DNA from: Gossypium raimondii
Taxonomy: Eukaryota; Streptophyta; Magnoliopsida; Malvales; Malvaceae
NCBI RefSeq assembly: GCF_025698545.1
Contig: NC_068575.1
Location: 60,273,980-60,337,979, forward strand
DNA: 64,000 bases
Direction of reading: 5' to 3'
Below are positions 1-19,700 of the stretch, piece after piece. The notes beneath the pieces are model-generated. The model was not told where the DNA came from, made no database searches, and worked only from the letters and a program-made list of their open reading frames with translations. How positions within the stretch are numbered: position 1 is the stretch's first letter; every line of letters starts with the position of its first letter. The position numbers were made by a program, and so were the translations under genes.

Positions 1-1017
1 GCAAAAAAAAATGGCGGAGAGGTCGAAATTAAAGGGGAAATTCAAAATATGAACTGTTTTAACTGATACCGGGTTCAAATTTTGGTCTCCCTTCAAAGCT
101 GACATTAAAAATCATTTTAAATTACTTTTAAAAAAAATTACAAGTATGTAAATACAATTAGTTCAAATCAAAATAATCTAAATTATTCGTCAAAATAATA
201 ATAATCTAAATTAAAACCGACTTAATACTGAAACTAATGACTCACAATCACGCACGACTGTAATATTTATTACAAAATAATAATTCTTGAAGTCTAAAGA
301 ATTTATACAAAAACCCTGCGCTTTTTCTATTCATTCGCGGCGTTTCTAATACTCCAAAACCTCTCATTTCAGTAGTTAAATATCTCATCAGTCCTTGTAA
401 TTTTCATAAATTTAAAATTCTTTGAGGGTGATTTAAATTGATTGCATATAACTAAAACAAAATGCTGTAATGAAATTAATTTTAATAACATAATTTTAAT
501 AATATTAATTATTAGATGTAAATTTTAAAATCTAAAAAACAACTAAATCTCATACCATATTTTTAAGTTTTTAAAATCTCTGCTTTTTTCACTTTCTTTT
601 ATAATAATTATCACCGAACAAAGCAAGACACTTAATTTTGCATTAATCATAACCAGCCAATCCAAGCTTCATTCAAACAAATAGAAAATATAAAATTATT
701 TGAGTCATAATTTCACATGTTCCACTCTCATGATATACACTCATCGATCTCCCCTTTCTACTAATTTTGTGTCTTTATATAAAGATAATTAATTCGAACC
801 TACATGATCACAAGACTCTTGCCAATGCAACTTGCAAATTTTCTTAGATCCTCTGACGTAGATTACCTCTCCACGTGCAAATTTATACGTAAGTTTGTTT
901 CGGATTTGGGTCGGGTCATTCAATTTGCTGACCATCTCATCGCTAATAACTTTGGAGTTTCAAAAGGAAAAATATTATTCAAACTAGTATAGCAAGATTA
1001 TACCTGGAGAATTACAA
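1..1017. other. AT-rich left-edge spacer
   Basis: No gene can be supported here. It lies downstream of the GAPDH gene, whose 3' untranslated region probably fills about 1018-1237. A 62-codon open frame at 804-992 has no recognisable family and looks like chance. The first 50 bases are less AT-rich and could be the edge of a gene outside the window. Confidence 0.5.
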
Positions 1018-1237
1018 AGAGTATGGAGAATCGAATTTCCGCGACAACGAAACGATTAAACGTAGGAGAAACTCAGTTATCGTTTCATTTAAACAGATAA
1101 AGAGGTAAAAACTATTGACACGACTCTAAACAAGGCTTTATTTCTTTAAACTCATGGCCTCCACCATAGATACGGAACTAGGTAAGGATAGATCCGTGAA
1201 ATTACATACAGCTGCCGAGACAATCCAGCCGACCAAC

Positions 1238-3969
<2,732 letters not shown>

Positions 3970-3989
3970 GTGTATAGACAGGGATAGAA

Positions 3990-6900
3990 CGGAGAGAAAG
4001 AGGAGTGTTGTTCAAAAGCTGAGTGCGCAGAGCAGTGGAATACAGAAATGGCGTAGACGATTCTTAAATTAGATGAAAAGTGAGTCTACTTCAGTTAATA
4101 GTTTAGTTTAAAGATTATGCATAATACTAAATTTAGTTTTTTTTTTTGTTAATTTAGCTTTTAATATCCTTTTGAATTGAATTAAACACTTCATCTTCCA
4201 AAAACAAGTTAAATTATTTTTTAATAAAATAAAGATTAAAACAAAAACTTTTAACATTGTTGACATAAAATTCACATATTAATCAATATGTACAATATGT
4301 TAACATAATATCATCTATCTTATATTTTACATCAATAAATAATTTAAAAATTATAAAAATATAAAATATAAAAAACATGGAATACATGTAGATTGTCATA
4401 TAAGTTGTCGTGTTTAAATTTTTAACATTTCAGATGGTATTCGCTTTTAAAAAATCATTTTAACTCATTTTCAAAAGTTAATAGTTAAATTTGACTTTTT
4501 TAAAGTTGATAATCAAATTTAACTCAAAAAATAATAATCAATTTAATAAAAATATAAATATTAAATGTTAAATTTAATATTATTCCAAAAATTATTCTAC
4601 CAGTTTCCTTTTCCAAATGGAATTAAGCGGAAATCAAATAGCCGGCAATATTACACATCATACGAATTGAAGAAAAAAACCACTTATATCTCTTAAATTT
4701 TTAGGATAATATATTTTAGCCCTTCAATTTAATAACTGAGTTTACTTTAATACTGTATTTTTTTTATTTTAGCACTTAAATTTAGCAACTAGATTTATTT
4801 CGATCGTTAAACTTAAAAATTACAAAATTTTGATGATGTGGCACTTTGAGATTATGTCGCATCATCATTTAAAAATAAAAATTATATAAATTTCCTATGA
4901 TGATTTGGTCATATACAATGTTTTAATAATCCGACCTAAAGTTGAATTGATCAAACATATGGTTCTTAATTCAATCAATTTGATCGGTTCAACTATTAGA
5001 TCAACAATAATTAATTAATTAATTAAAATTCATTAAAATAATTAAATCAATTCAACTACTAATTTTTGCCCTAATTTTTTTATTCTTACATATTTTGATC
5101 AATTTTCAATTCAATCGCTTTAACCCCTTTGTTTAAATCAGTACAAACCAATCTAATTATATTCCAAAAACATTGGTCACATTATTAAATTTTTTAAAAT
5201 CAAAATTTAAGAGAATTTAATTTAATTGATAACATCAAGTCTCAAAATAAATAAATAAAATAGAAATATCAAAGTAAAACCAGTTGAGAAATTGAGGGCC
5301 AAAGATTATATAATTTTTATACAATGTTACTTTTAATAAAATAATAATCACTATCTTAAACTAGACACTTCCAATTGTTTCTGTGGAAAAAAAATTGCAT
5401 TGATGCGCTGATTGTAATGTTGTTTGATTCGATGACCCGGAAATGGGAGATGACGCGTAGTGATATCAGAACCGTTGTTTAAAGGCATCGGGAAAGGTAA
5501 AAAGGGGTCATGATAACGTGGGGCGAGGGATCGTTGTCGATTATCGAATCGCATTTTAATATAGGTAAGTCTAGAAAAATCCGTTTCGGTGGCTATTTGC
5601 TTCCCACGTCATGTTTTAGGACACTCTGGTTATATGGCCGACACGTGTTCACCTCTTCTTTCTCTAGTGGAATTTTCTTTTGGGTGGGTCGGTGGACCAG
5701 AGTTCGAATTAAGGCTAAATAGCCCAATTTTAACCCACTTGTGCTTCAAAAGTGAAAAGGAAATAATTCTTCTAAATTGAATGAAGAAAATATTTTTTCC
5801 TTTTTATTTTTCTACTCAAATTCCTCGGTAAAGAAATGTAAGTTCTTGTTTACTTATCTTGTTAAACACTTCTTCATTAAATATTTTATATTAAATAAAA
5901 TTAATATAATTAAATGACAATTTTTATTTTTTAATACATTGAAAATATTCAATAATTTATGAAATTTTTCTTTATTTGATATATAAAAGTCATCATTATA
6001 TGTAAATGTAATAACGGGGTTGACTTTTTTATATTTAATAACGGGGTTGACTAAAGACATTGCATGGATACCAAAGGAGACAATAAGTGGCATAAAATAG
6101 AGCAAACTAAATGGTTGTACTTCGGGATGAAATTTGTGGTATAGCTAAGTTCTTATTAGATTTATATTCGTAATTTTAATTTTATAATTTTATATTTTAG
6201 AATGTTTAAGACACCATTTTAAAATTTTAATTTAACGTAATTGTTAATTTTATTAAAGTATTATGATTTATTTAATTGTTAAACATTATAAAAAATTATT
6301 TTAGCTTTCTATTTAATTGTTCGTTTTTAGCTTTTAAATTTGTGTTTTTATTAGATCACCTTAAAATAATGAAAAAGTTTAACATTTTTAATTTTGTTGA
6401 TATGGCATATATGTGGATGATACATAAACACTTAATTAATTTTTAAATTTTAAAATAAAAATCATTAAAATTATCAAAATAATTAAATATAAAATAATTA
6501 AATGTTGACATGTCATCTATATGGCAATTCATGTGTATGCCATGTCAACAAAGTTAACAAATGTTAATTTTTTCATCTATTTTGGTGATTTGACAAAAAT
6601 ACAAGTTCAAAGACTAAAAAAATTAAATAAAGAGTTAAAATGATTTTTTATAAAGTTGAAAGACCAAAAGAACAATTATACCTTTTAATAATTAAACAAG
6701 ACAATTACATAAAATAAATTATTGTTAACCTAATACTGAAATATTGCTACATAAAATAAATTTTATGTCAATAAAATTAAAATGTTATTTTAAAATTTTA
6801 ATTTAGTGTAATTGGATCGAAATTGATTAATTTAAATAAGAAAACTTCTTAAAATAAATTTTATTAATTTAATGTAATTTATTGCATTCACCTTTTAATA

Positions 6901-8340
6901 TTTATTTATTAAACTTTAGAATTTTTTGAGATATTTTTGTTTTATATCATGTTTTATAATTATTTAATTTATGTAATTGATATGCTATAAAATTTTTAAA
7001 TTCACTAAATTTTATATATTTTTAATTCTATTGTTTTTATGTTTTATATAATGTTTTTATTTGATATTTTAAATTGTTTTATACAATTGATATATTATAA
7101 AATTTTAATTTTTGAATAAATTTTTATATTTTATATAATTTTCACAAATTTTTTGAATCTTTTTATGTTTTTGAATATATATTTTGAATATTTTATACTT
7201 TATATAATGTTTTTATAATTGTTGTTGATTGTGAGAATCAACAAGAGAATAATATAGACGATGAAATGTGGCAATTCACCCTTGAAGGATTGGAGCCATT
7301 GGGATAAGGTGGAAGAGAATAAAACTTCGGGAGATGAGAGAAGAGGGAGAGAGTTGTTCAGTTTCGTGAGAGAGTAAATATTGTGTCATTGTCTTACTAC
7401 TCAGGTGTGAGAGTTTATACATCGAGTGTTGGAAACATCGTGTGTAAGCATTGTGCTAGTGACAATGTCACATTGTCTATTAATAGATGTGGTAATATGA
7501 CCTTGTAATTTAGTGATGTGACACTATAGGATGGATTAACAATCAACCCTATCATAATTGTGGGACCATAAGTACCTCTAACGAAGGTAATTCGTGGTGG
7601 AAGTTCATTCAATGACGTGATGTTTAGGAATAATACGTGAAGTTGGTTTCAGAGGTGATTATTTTATATAGTTTATATAATGATTTTTTTAAAAATATTT
7701 GAATTTAATAAGTGTTTATAATTTCACACACACATATTTGTTAGACATTTTATTTACTTTTTTTTTTATAATTTTAATGGATGACACATCATCAATTTCA
7801 TGTATAAAAGAATATCATGTGACGTGTTCTCATCGATTGAATGTGTCACTAATCTTTCGTTAGATTTTAAATGAAAACTATAAATAAATAATAATTTATA
7901 TATCAAAATGAGATAAAAATTATACGTAAGAAATTTAATTCAGAATCTAATTTATGACATGAGATAATAAAATAGTAGAAAAATAATAACAATGTCGAGG
8001 CAAATATTAACCTAAAGCTAAACCCAATCAGGTCATGCAATCCAATATGATATATTGTAGGTTGTAAATTCAAATATGAAAAGTTCACAAAATTGACATG
8101 CAATATAAATCCTTTTATGTAAATTACAATTCATGTTTAAGGTTTATGGCTATTACTTTAATAATGTTATTTTAAAAATTAAATTTATATTATTTTATTG
8201 AGAGTGTAATTTACGTTACCATTACACTTAATCACTTATTAATAAATAAGTGGATATTATTAATAAAAATATAGGATTATGTATTTTTTTCTTAACCAAA
8301 GTTATTAGAAATAAGCATCAAAATCCATATACGTAGAAAA
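3990..8340. other. Long AT-rich spacer between GAPC and ELP3
   Basis: No coding gene can be supported. Both flanking genes point away from it, so it holds both promoters. About 4690-5300 contains low-complexity sequence of the sort left by old transposons. About 5500-5720 is less AT-rich and contains an ACACGTGT (G-box-like) site near 5640. A fold-back element (6286-6655) is listed separately. About 7230-7640 is another GC-richer island of unknown origin. Short open frames here are unlike any family I know. Confidence 0.5.
6286..6655. repeat. Fold-back (inverted-repeat) element
   Basis: The stretch at about 6286-6430 is matched, with divergence, by the reverse complement of about 6510-6655. 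Shared blocks include ATTTAATT followed by a T-rich run, ATCACC, GAAAAA.TTAACATTT and a GTTGA.ATGGCATA block. The arms are about 145 bases with an AT-rich centre. This is the form of a decayed fold-back MITE; no target duplication was identified. Confidence 0.55.
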
Positions 8341-8707
8341 TAGGCAATCTGTTTTTGTATAAAACACCAACTTCATCTTTTCTCCAATAGCAAAAACCGG
8401 ATGAAAAGAATACATATAAACAGACTTCTACTTTGAAATAATAATAAATTTGTTTTTTCATTTTTTTCAAGTATTGGGGTAGTACTAGGGTTTAGCTGTT
8501 TTGCCAAATGGGCTTTCGAACTGAACTTAACTTCGAACAAAAAATAAAGAAAAGAGAACTGAACTGAACTCACATTTTATACACGACAACGTTTTAGAAT
8601 GGCTATTAGCTGCGACGTCGTTTTAGTGTGTATTAGAGTTACTTCTATCCCTTCCTCTACTTCGCATTGTATTGGCAACTTTCTTCTTTTTCTCTATTTA
8701 CAGTGCA

Positions 8708-12706
<3,999 letters not shown>

Positions 12707-13333
12707 CGAGGCTAGTTTTGTGATTAAAGAACTAGTGTAAAATTCTTGGGACATATATAAATCATCAATTTGTTTGCCTGCAGGAAGCCATATTTGTATG
12801 CTCTATTTCAATTTTTTTTTTAAGATGTTGGAGATTTCTACAGATTTTCAAAGAATATGATATGTGGAGGGTCGTAGTATTTTCTATTGATCGGTCATGT
12901 CATATAAATTCGGTCCGAGTCGTATATCCAATTGCTTTGAAAGGAGTGTTTTTATTTTATTTTTTAAAACTTTTATTCGTGTTTATTAAATATGTTTGTG
13001 TAGTATATATTTTATATTATACAGTACATCTTGGGGAGACATACACAAATTAAGCAAACAAATCACATGGTTTGTGTGGATGGAGAGGCAAATAAACTCT
13101 CCTTCCACTTACTGCTTTATTGAGAAATTGGCAGTTAAATCCATAGCACACAACATCACAAGCAAAGCTTTCGCGGATTTAATTTATTGCCAAAATGCGG
13201 AGAATTCAAATATAAAGACATAAAAGAAAGAATTTTATAAACTTTGGCATAAAAAATGCGTGGCTTTAACTGTATCTGTCTTCAACTCACTATTGGTCTA
13301 CTCTACCTTTTTTACTCAAAAGTCTATATACAA
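12707..13333. other. Spacer downstream of ELP3
   Basis: Holds the ELP3 3' untranslated region (roughly the first 100-200 bases) and then AT-rich sequence. Overlapping short open frames at 12862-13223 have no recognisable similarity and are not called. Confidence 0.45.
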
Positions 13334-13840
13334 GGGTAAATTACATTCAAAGTCATTAAATTATAAGAAAGTTTACGTTTTAGTCACTCAGCTTTCAAAT
13401 AGTCACTGGATTATTTGAAAATTTTCATTTAAGTCGCTGTCACTGGACTGTTAAAATTGCTGCTTTATGGCCGTATTTGTTCGCATTGCCTACACAAACC
13501 GAAAACTCTTCTTCCGCTTCTCTACAGTTTAGTTTTTTTCATGAAACAAGTTTGAATGTTATGAATCTGAGTTTTTTTTCTTCAATCTTTGACATTAATC
13601 GTCAGATCAACTTGGATCGAAGGTATGTTCTGTTAGTTGTTGACATGTATTAATCCACCATACCGATCATTGAATCTTCGTTTGGAGCTCGCTAACTGAT
13701 TTTTTATTTTAAAAAATAATGAACTAGTGACTTAAATAAAAATATTTGAATAATTTAATAACTATTTTGTAACTTTTTGAAATTGAGTAACTAAAATGTA
13801 AACTTACTAGTAGTTTAGTGACATTGGATATAGTTTACCC
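13334..13840. mobile_element. Mutator-like MITE with long terminal inverted repeats
   Basis: A 507-base element begins GGGTAAATTACATTC and ends with the inverted counterpart GTTTACCC. The inverted repeats extend about 120 bases inward with moderate divergence. The flanking 9-mers TATATACAA (13325-13333) and CATATATAA (13841-13849) agree at 7 of 9 positions, fitting an old 9-base Mutator-type duplication, although the site is AT-rich. It lies about 125 bases upstream of the cis-prenyltransferase start codon, so it may be part of that promoter. A related, rearranged copy is at 60060-60345. Confidence 0.65.
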
Positions 13841-13887
13841 CATATATAATTTTTTTTTTAAATTTATGGATATAAATGTACTCTCTC

Positions 13888-13916
13888 TATATATAGATAT
13901 AGATATAGATATAGAT
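13888..13916 (+). promoter_or_regulatory. Possible TATA box and GATATA microsatellite of the cis-prenyltransferase gene
   Basis: TATATATA at 13888-13895 lies about 70 bases upstream of the ATG at 13965 and is followed by a short GATATA hexamer repeat. Spacing fits a plant TATA box, but the surroundings are AT-rich. Confidence 0.35.
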
Positions 13917-13964
13917 TCATATTATAAGTTAAGGGTTGATATCGGTCTTTCCAATAGGAAGTAA

Positions 13965-14813
13965 ATGGAGAAAGAGGTGATGAGTAGTTTGAAAATGGCA
14001 GGAAATATATTATGCAGTGCCAGCAGTTTTATCAGAAAATGCATCTTTGGTGTTCTTAGAGTTGGTCCAATCCCCAATCACATTGCTTTCATCATGGACG
14101 GAAATCGACGATATGCTAAAAAGCAGAAGCTCTCACACGATGGAGCCGCCGGGGGCGGCGGCCGTTATGATGCTGGCTTTTGGGCTCTCATGGTTATGTT
14201 ATTGTACTGCCAAGAGCTTGGGGTGAAATATATCACTGCCTATGCCTTCAGCATCGACAATTTCAAGCGGAAACCAGAAGAAGTTGAATCACTTATGGCT
14301 TCCATGTTGGAGAAATTCCATCTCTTGGATATCCTCGTCAAACGTTTGGCCGTTAGGGTCCATTTCGCTGGGAATTTGGAGCTCTTGAGCAATGAGCTTA
14401 GGGCTTCCGCCATGGAACTTACGGAAGCTACGGCTGCGTATTCGAAATCGGTGCTTACGATTTGTATTGCCTACACTTCTAGAGACGAAATCTTGCATGC
14501 CGTTCGAGAATCTTGTGAGCAAAAACGCATTGATCTGGAATTCGATAACGACGACGACAATGAGATAAAGTTGATGAAGGTTGAGAAGAACATGTATATG
14601 GCGGTTGCACCGGATCCCGACATTATAATACGGACCGGAGGGGAGAACCGGCTAAGCAATTTCTTGTTGTGGCAGAGTAGTCGGAGTCATTTACATTCCA
14701 TGTGGGTACTTTGGCCGGAGATTGGTGTATGGAATTTGGTGTTTGCAATCTTGAATTTTCAGAGGAATAAAACCTACCACTTGGAGATGAAGAAGAAAGA
14801 AAAAGAACTGTAA
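13965..14813 (+). CDS. cis-Prenyltransferase (dehydrodolichyl diphosphate synthase family)
   Basis: Single-exon gene, 282 residues. Enzymes of this family condense isopentenyl diphosphate in cis onto an allylic primer to build dolichyl-type polyprenyl diphosphates, usually at the ER. Visible motifs: PNHIAFIMDGNRRYAKK with the catalytic Asp at about residue 45; YAFSIDNFKRKPEEVESLM in the middle; RVHFAGNLELL; and near the C-terminus IIRTGGENRLSNFLLWQSS followed by WPEIG. Oddities: the segment after motif I, normally close to GAGHKAGF, reads GAAGGGGRYDAGF, and region V reads RTGGEN, where the usual plant form is RTSGET; RTGGE also occurs in bacterial UPP synthases. A hydrophobic stretch near residues 15-32 could be a membrane contact. 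The frame is intact, so the gene may be functional or a diverged duplicate. Its start is the first ATG after a short leader. Confidence 0.88.
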   Translation: MEKEVMSSLKMAGNILCSASSFIRKCIFGVLRVGPIPNHIAFIMDGNRRYAKKQKLSHDGAAGGGGRYDAGFWALMVMLLYCQELGVKYITAYAFSIDNFKRKPEEVESLMASMLEKFHLLDILVKRLAVRVHFAGNLELLSNELRASAMELTEATAAYSKSVLTICIAYTSRDEILHAVRESCEQKRIDLEFDNDDDNEIKLMKVEKNMYMAVAPDPDIIIRTGGENRLSNFLLWQSSRSHLHSMWVLWPEIGVWNLVFAILNFQRNKTYHLEMKKKEKEL

Positions 14814-14819
14814 TTTGGA

Positions 14820-16700
14820 AACAATGCGAATTAATTGTTACTATATTTCATGGTTAAACAAGTTTAATTAAAATACCATTATAATCCACCTACACCGGTG
14901 TAAAATTACTTTTTCGTATATTCTTATATGATTAATATTTTAATGATTTAATTGTTGAATTTCACATTCTATCATTCATGTTCAATTTGATGTAAAACTA
15001 AAATTTCTAACTATTTGTTTTACACAAAATTTTTAACCATTCTATAAATGTTAGTATGTAGTATTTTAGATTGATAAGATAGAGATATTGGCTCGGTTTG
15101 AAATTTTATATGCATGACAAGTACAATTATATCGTAAATCCAACAATTGAATCATTAAAATATTAATCATGTAAAATATACAAAATGTTGCAAAACTACT
15201 TTAATTTTACACCAATGTAAGTGAATCACTCCCGATATATATTTTATTTTCTTGATTTCTTATTACTTCTATATATATATATATAACCGAACACGGGTTT
15301 GAAAAACTTTTGCATCGATGTAAATACCCTTTATTTTTCATCATATTTCTAAAATGACATTTAAAAATAATTATAATATTTAATTTAGAATTATTAAATA
15401 AATTTTGTTTATGTAAAATAAAATTTGTGATCATTATTGTACATTTAAAAATGATTATATTAATTATAATTTAATTTATAATTATTAGTTAAAAATTAGT
15501 TAAAATAATTATAATCGGAGTATGAGTTGAGGTAAAAAGTTAGTAGAAGTTGAGGTAAAATATTTTTACAATTGTAACCATTGAAAAAAAGTTTTTAAGA
15601 TATATATTTTTTATTTTTACTTTATATATTTTATTGCATATTAATTACATATTATTAAAATTATTATGGTCAATTTATCGACTATTAAGAAAATAAAATA
15701 AAAATTGAACAATTTTGCATGTATCAATTTTTATGATTCGTACAAATGCTTTAATAATAGTAATTTTATTAGTATTAAATAATGATTGCATGGAATAAAA
15801 TTATATAGTATGTTAAAAATACAATTGTAATTTGAATTTTTTAATATTATTAAAATTTATTTATTTACAAAATATCAATATTTAAAAATTAAACACGTGT
15901 GCTAAAATGTGATGTACTCTGACATTTTATCCAATACATTAACCTAAAATTTGGCGTGTTGGAGTGTAACGTACTGACATTTTATAATCATAGAGTTAAA
16001 ATATTAAATATTTCTTCCAATACATTAATCTAAATTTGGAGGCGCAGGCGATGGTTGATAATGGCAATAGCGGATGGCCTATGAAAAAGTAAATAGGGGC
16101 CAAATTGGAATAGAATGGTCTCTCCTACAAATTTATTCTCCTTTTAATTAATAATCCATGTTCCTCTGGGCAGGCTTAAGAGACGAGGGAGATGGACCTA
16201 AACATACCAACTCTCCTAGTAATTAATTCAGTCAATCCAGAACAATCTAGCACGTGTGTAATTTAGATCGGGATCGGACTATAAAAATAAATCTAAAATT
16301 GGTCAGGTCAGATCAGAATTGGATTTAGTTTATGACCAAATCAGGTCAGGTTCAAGACAGAAATAAACCAAACCCGAACTCGACGATACCTATGTAAGAA
16401 ATCAACCAGACCCGAGGTGCAATATTCGAGGGGAAGAAGTACAACAACATCCCAAATTTTACTAGTATTAGTTCCTAAAATGACTTGAAACTGAGATAAT
16501 TTACATATCCTGATTTCAATTTGAGCTTTGTAGCAACTGCCAAGACAACCCATATCATATATGTGATATGTATATATAATACCATCCCCTAAAAACTCTT
16601 GTGGCAATGGAACAAGTGAAGAAAAGTTGACTAGTCTTCAAGTTTAAAGAAGGAAATTTTAGAATCCTTACTGATGTGAGAGATCTAAGAGCTAGGGTGG
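14820..16700. other. AT-rich spacer between cis-prenyltransferase and CCCH genes
   Basis: The flanking genes converge here, so both 3' untranslated regions lie inside. No coding gene can be supported. The stretch near 16250-16400 contains repeated GGTCAGGTCAG / GATCGGGATCGG words resembling old transposon ends. The 88-codon open frame at 16341-16607 shows no family similarity. Confidence 0.45.
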
Positions 16701-16722
16701 CCTTTTTTCCTGAAAAATAATT

Positions 16723-19700
16723 TTACACATGCTGCTGAACTGCAGTATCGGTACCATTACTTCCGGCAATTCCGGTTTGCTCTAATGGTGCAGAATGGCT
16801 GAATGGTGGAGGCTGCTCTAGTTCAGATACAGTTGTTGAAGGAGCTGCCTGCATTGAATGGTCAAATTTACAGGCTGGCCCGAACTTGCAAATGCCGTAG
16901 CGACTGTAGTGTGAGCAGATGCTTTGATCCTGGATTTCGAAAACAAATGTCTATCATGATGATGACACAACTCCAAGAATTTAATATATTATCATCGAAA
17001 AAGAAAACCATTAACTAGAACTACATGATTAAAGAGTGAACTGTATTGTCAGGTTTAATCCAAGTCTGACGAAGAGAACAGAAACTCTGGTCTTAATCAT
17101 TTGCCTAACAGAACCTAACCCAGATGCTATATTTCTATAGAAATCATTTGCCTAATAGAACCACCAGTTTTAATCGCTTCCAGTTGAATAATCAAGTACC
17201 AATCTCTAAGACATGCAATTTTCTATTGATTTTCTATAAACAAGTTTCAAGATATACGAGAAGATAAGAAGGGAGTCATTTCACTATCTAAGGTGGAAAA
17301 AAGAAATGAAGAGCAAGAACAATTGTGGACCATTTTCTTTTGCATGAATTACTTTTGTTCTCATTTTTTGTGTGCATAAGAGAACTTTAATCATCTACCA
17401 GGTTCATATATATTTGATAAAAACCATAGCCTAAAGGAGCAAAAAACTTACAGGTCTCAGTGGCAAGCCCTTGTCGCTGAGAGCACATGGGGCCGGCTTT
17501 GCAAGTCGATTTTTTGGATGATGATATTTGCAATTTGATTTAAACTTACAGTCCCCAGTTTTCAGGAAGTAACTGCACTCGGGTTGGCCAGGCCGTACTG
17601 GGAATTCATCAACTACCATCTGTGGCTGATTTTGAGTATAGACAGTGGTTTCAGTTGAGGGACTGCTCATGACATATGCTGGGGTTGGATGCAAAATCCT
17701 TTCTGGTGGGGGATAAATAGTGGCCTTGATAAGGCAAACAAGATTAAGTCATTGTGCAGAAACATATTGGTTATAATTTATCAATACACAAGCTAATTTC
17801 TGGGAGAAAATCATATGCAGAACTGGTTTTTATACCTATCAGGCATTTTAAACATGAGCTTCTTTATGATTTAATGCGGTGAAATAAATATAGGGTAAAA
17901 TAGTGACCCAAGCAATAAACATGTATTGGACGGAGCATAAAAAGAAAGTATTATGTGGAAACATCTGGTTCTCCATTTTCAGGCATCTATTAACACTATA
18001 GATTGTCAGAGCAATTAGTATATCTTATCCATCTACTACCTTCCAACGCTTCTCCATGCAAAAGCAACATTAGATAAAGCCACACAAAGCAATCTATCGT
18101 CCAACATCACAATTCTACTTAGTTTTCTTTGGTGCAAGTCTCAACATTCTCGACTCAGCCAAAGAATGAACATAACAGTGTCTTTAAGGTGAATTAGCAT
18201 GAGATTGGAATCTTTTTCAACTTGTGCCCATGTCATTTCTTATACATAGCTTGTATGTGACTCTGCCTACACGTTCAAGTGTTTCGGATCTAGAGACACA
18301 AATTAACCTGGCTTCATCTAGAGAAAGGTGGAAAGGCGGCATAAGTTTCAACAAAAACTTCTGAAGCCGGCCATATATAATGAGTTTAGCTAACGAGTGC
18401 TGAATGGCCACTTCTTAAAGTTAGTTAAAATACTATTTATAGTATTACTTTTGTATTTAATGCAGTACCTGACGGTTAATGTTGTGAATTCCAATGCAGT
18501 CGAAAATAAATTATTTCAAATAATAACCTTCCTAATTAGGATGCTTGTTAATAAAACCCGTAGCTTTCAAAAAAAAGTTAGTATACCAAGGAAACTAGTT
18601 TTAACCATCTGATCTTAAGAATTGAAAATATTCCATTAATGATCTGAATATGGTTGTCTTCAGTGGTATCCAGTAAGAATTGCAGATTACTATTATTGTT
18701 TCTCAACGCGATCATGACATCATAAACCAAATATCCATTTTGTTACATGCAATTAAATGTTCAAGATCCACAAGTATCTTTACATCTTAAAGAATATGTA
18801 AGTGGATATACACCCTGGAAACATCAAGGTAAGGAAAGATGAAAATTCTAGGAAAAAATTTAAAATGTAAAGTGGAGGATTGAGGAACGAGGAAGGTGAG
18901 GACCATGTAATCCTAAGATAAACTAGATAGATGCTATGCACTATAGTATCCTAAGATAAACTTAATAGATGCTATAGATTATATTAACATAAATCACATT
19001 CAAGCAATTATAGTACCTGATACCCATTCCATTCTGGATTTGGAGGTGGAACACCCGGAGTTGGTGAAAACATAATTGGCATAAAGGTAGCAGTAGCAGT
19101 CTCATTTAACGCCCTTGGCGATGACCAGGATGCGATATTCACTTGTGATGCAGCTTGTGATGAAACAGATCCACCATTACCATATGCAGCAGGTGGGTCA
19201 CAAGCTCCAGTAGTTGTAGGATCAGGATGATTAAACCTGCAGTTGGCTCCATACTTGCAGGACCCATTACGCATGTAATAGGGGCACTCTTTCTCTCCCT
19301 GTAGAATTAAAACTTTGAAACTTTCCAGAATGACTACTCCAAATAATCACTGAAAAGAACTCGTAGGGTTTGGTTGAGCGTAGTACAAATGCAAATGAGC
19401 ATCAGCACTCGAATTAAGGAGTCTTGCTAAACTCAATTAATACAGTTAACGAAGTGGTACCTGTCGGATGGGCAGCCCCAGAAAGTTAAGTTCTAAAATT
19501 GGATCCGTTGAAGATTTTGCCCTTGAGTGGTTGTATCTACAGGCCTTACCAAACTTACATCCACCAGTTCTTAGGTAGTACTGCAAAAATCTCGACAAAA
19601 ATTGTAACACCAAAGAAACGTTACTATCAGCCCATGCACATTTCCTATAGACATAAATAGATGAAAATAGATATAGATGATTTTCAGAAGCAACTGAAAA

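Noticed and set aside
804-992. 62-codon plus-strand open frame near the left edge
   Set aside because: No recognisable family or splice context; lies in the 3' flank of GAPC.
7415-7612. 65-codon minus-strand open frame
   Set aside because: No known motif; chance frame in a GC-richer island.
16341-16607. 88-codon minus-strand open frame next to the CCCH gene end
   Set aside because: No domain; falls in repeat-like 3' flank.
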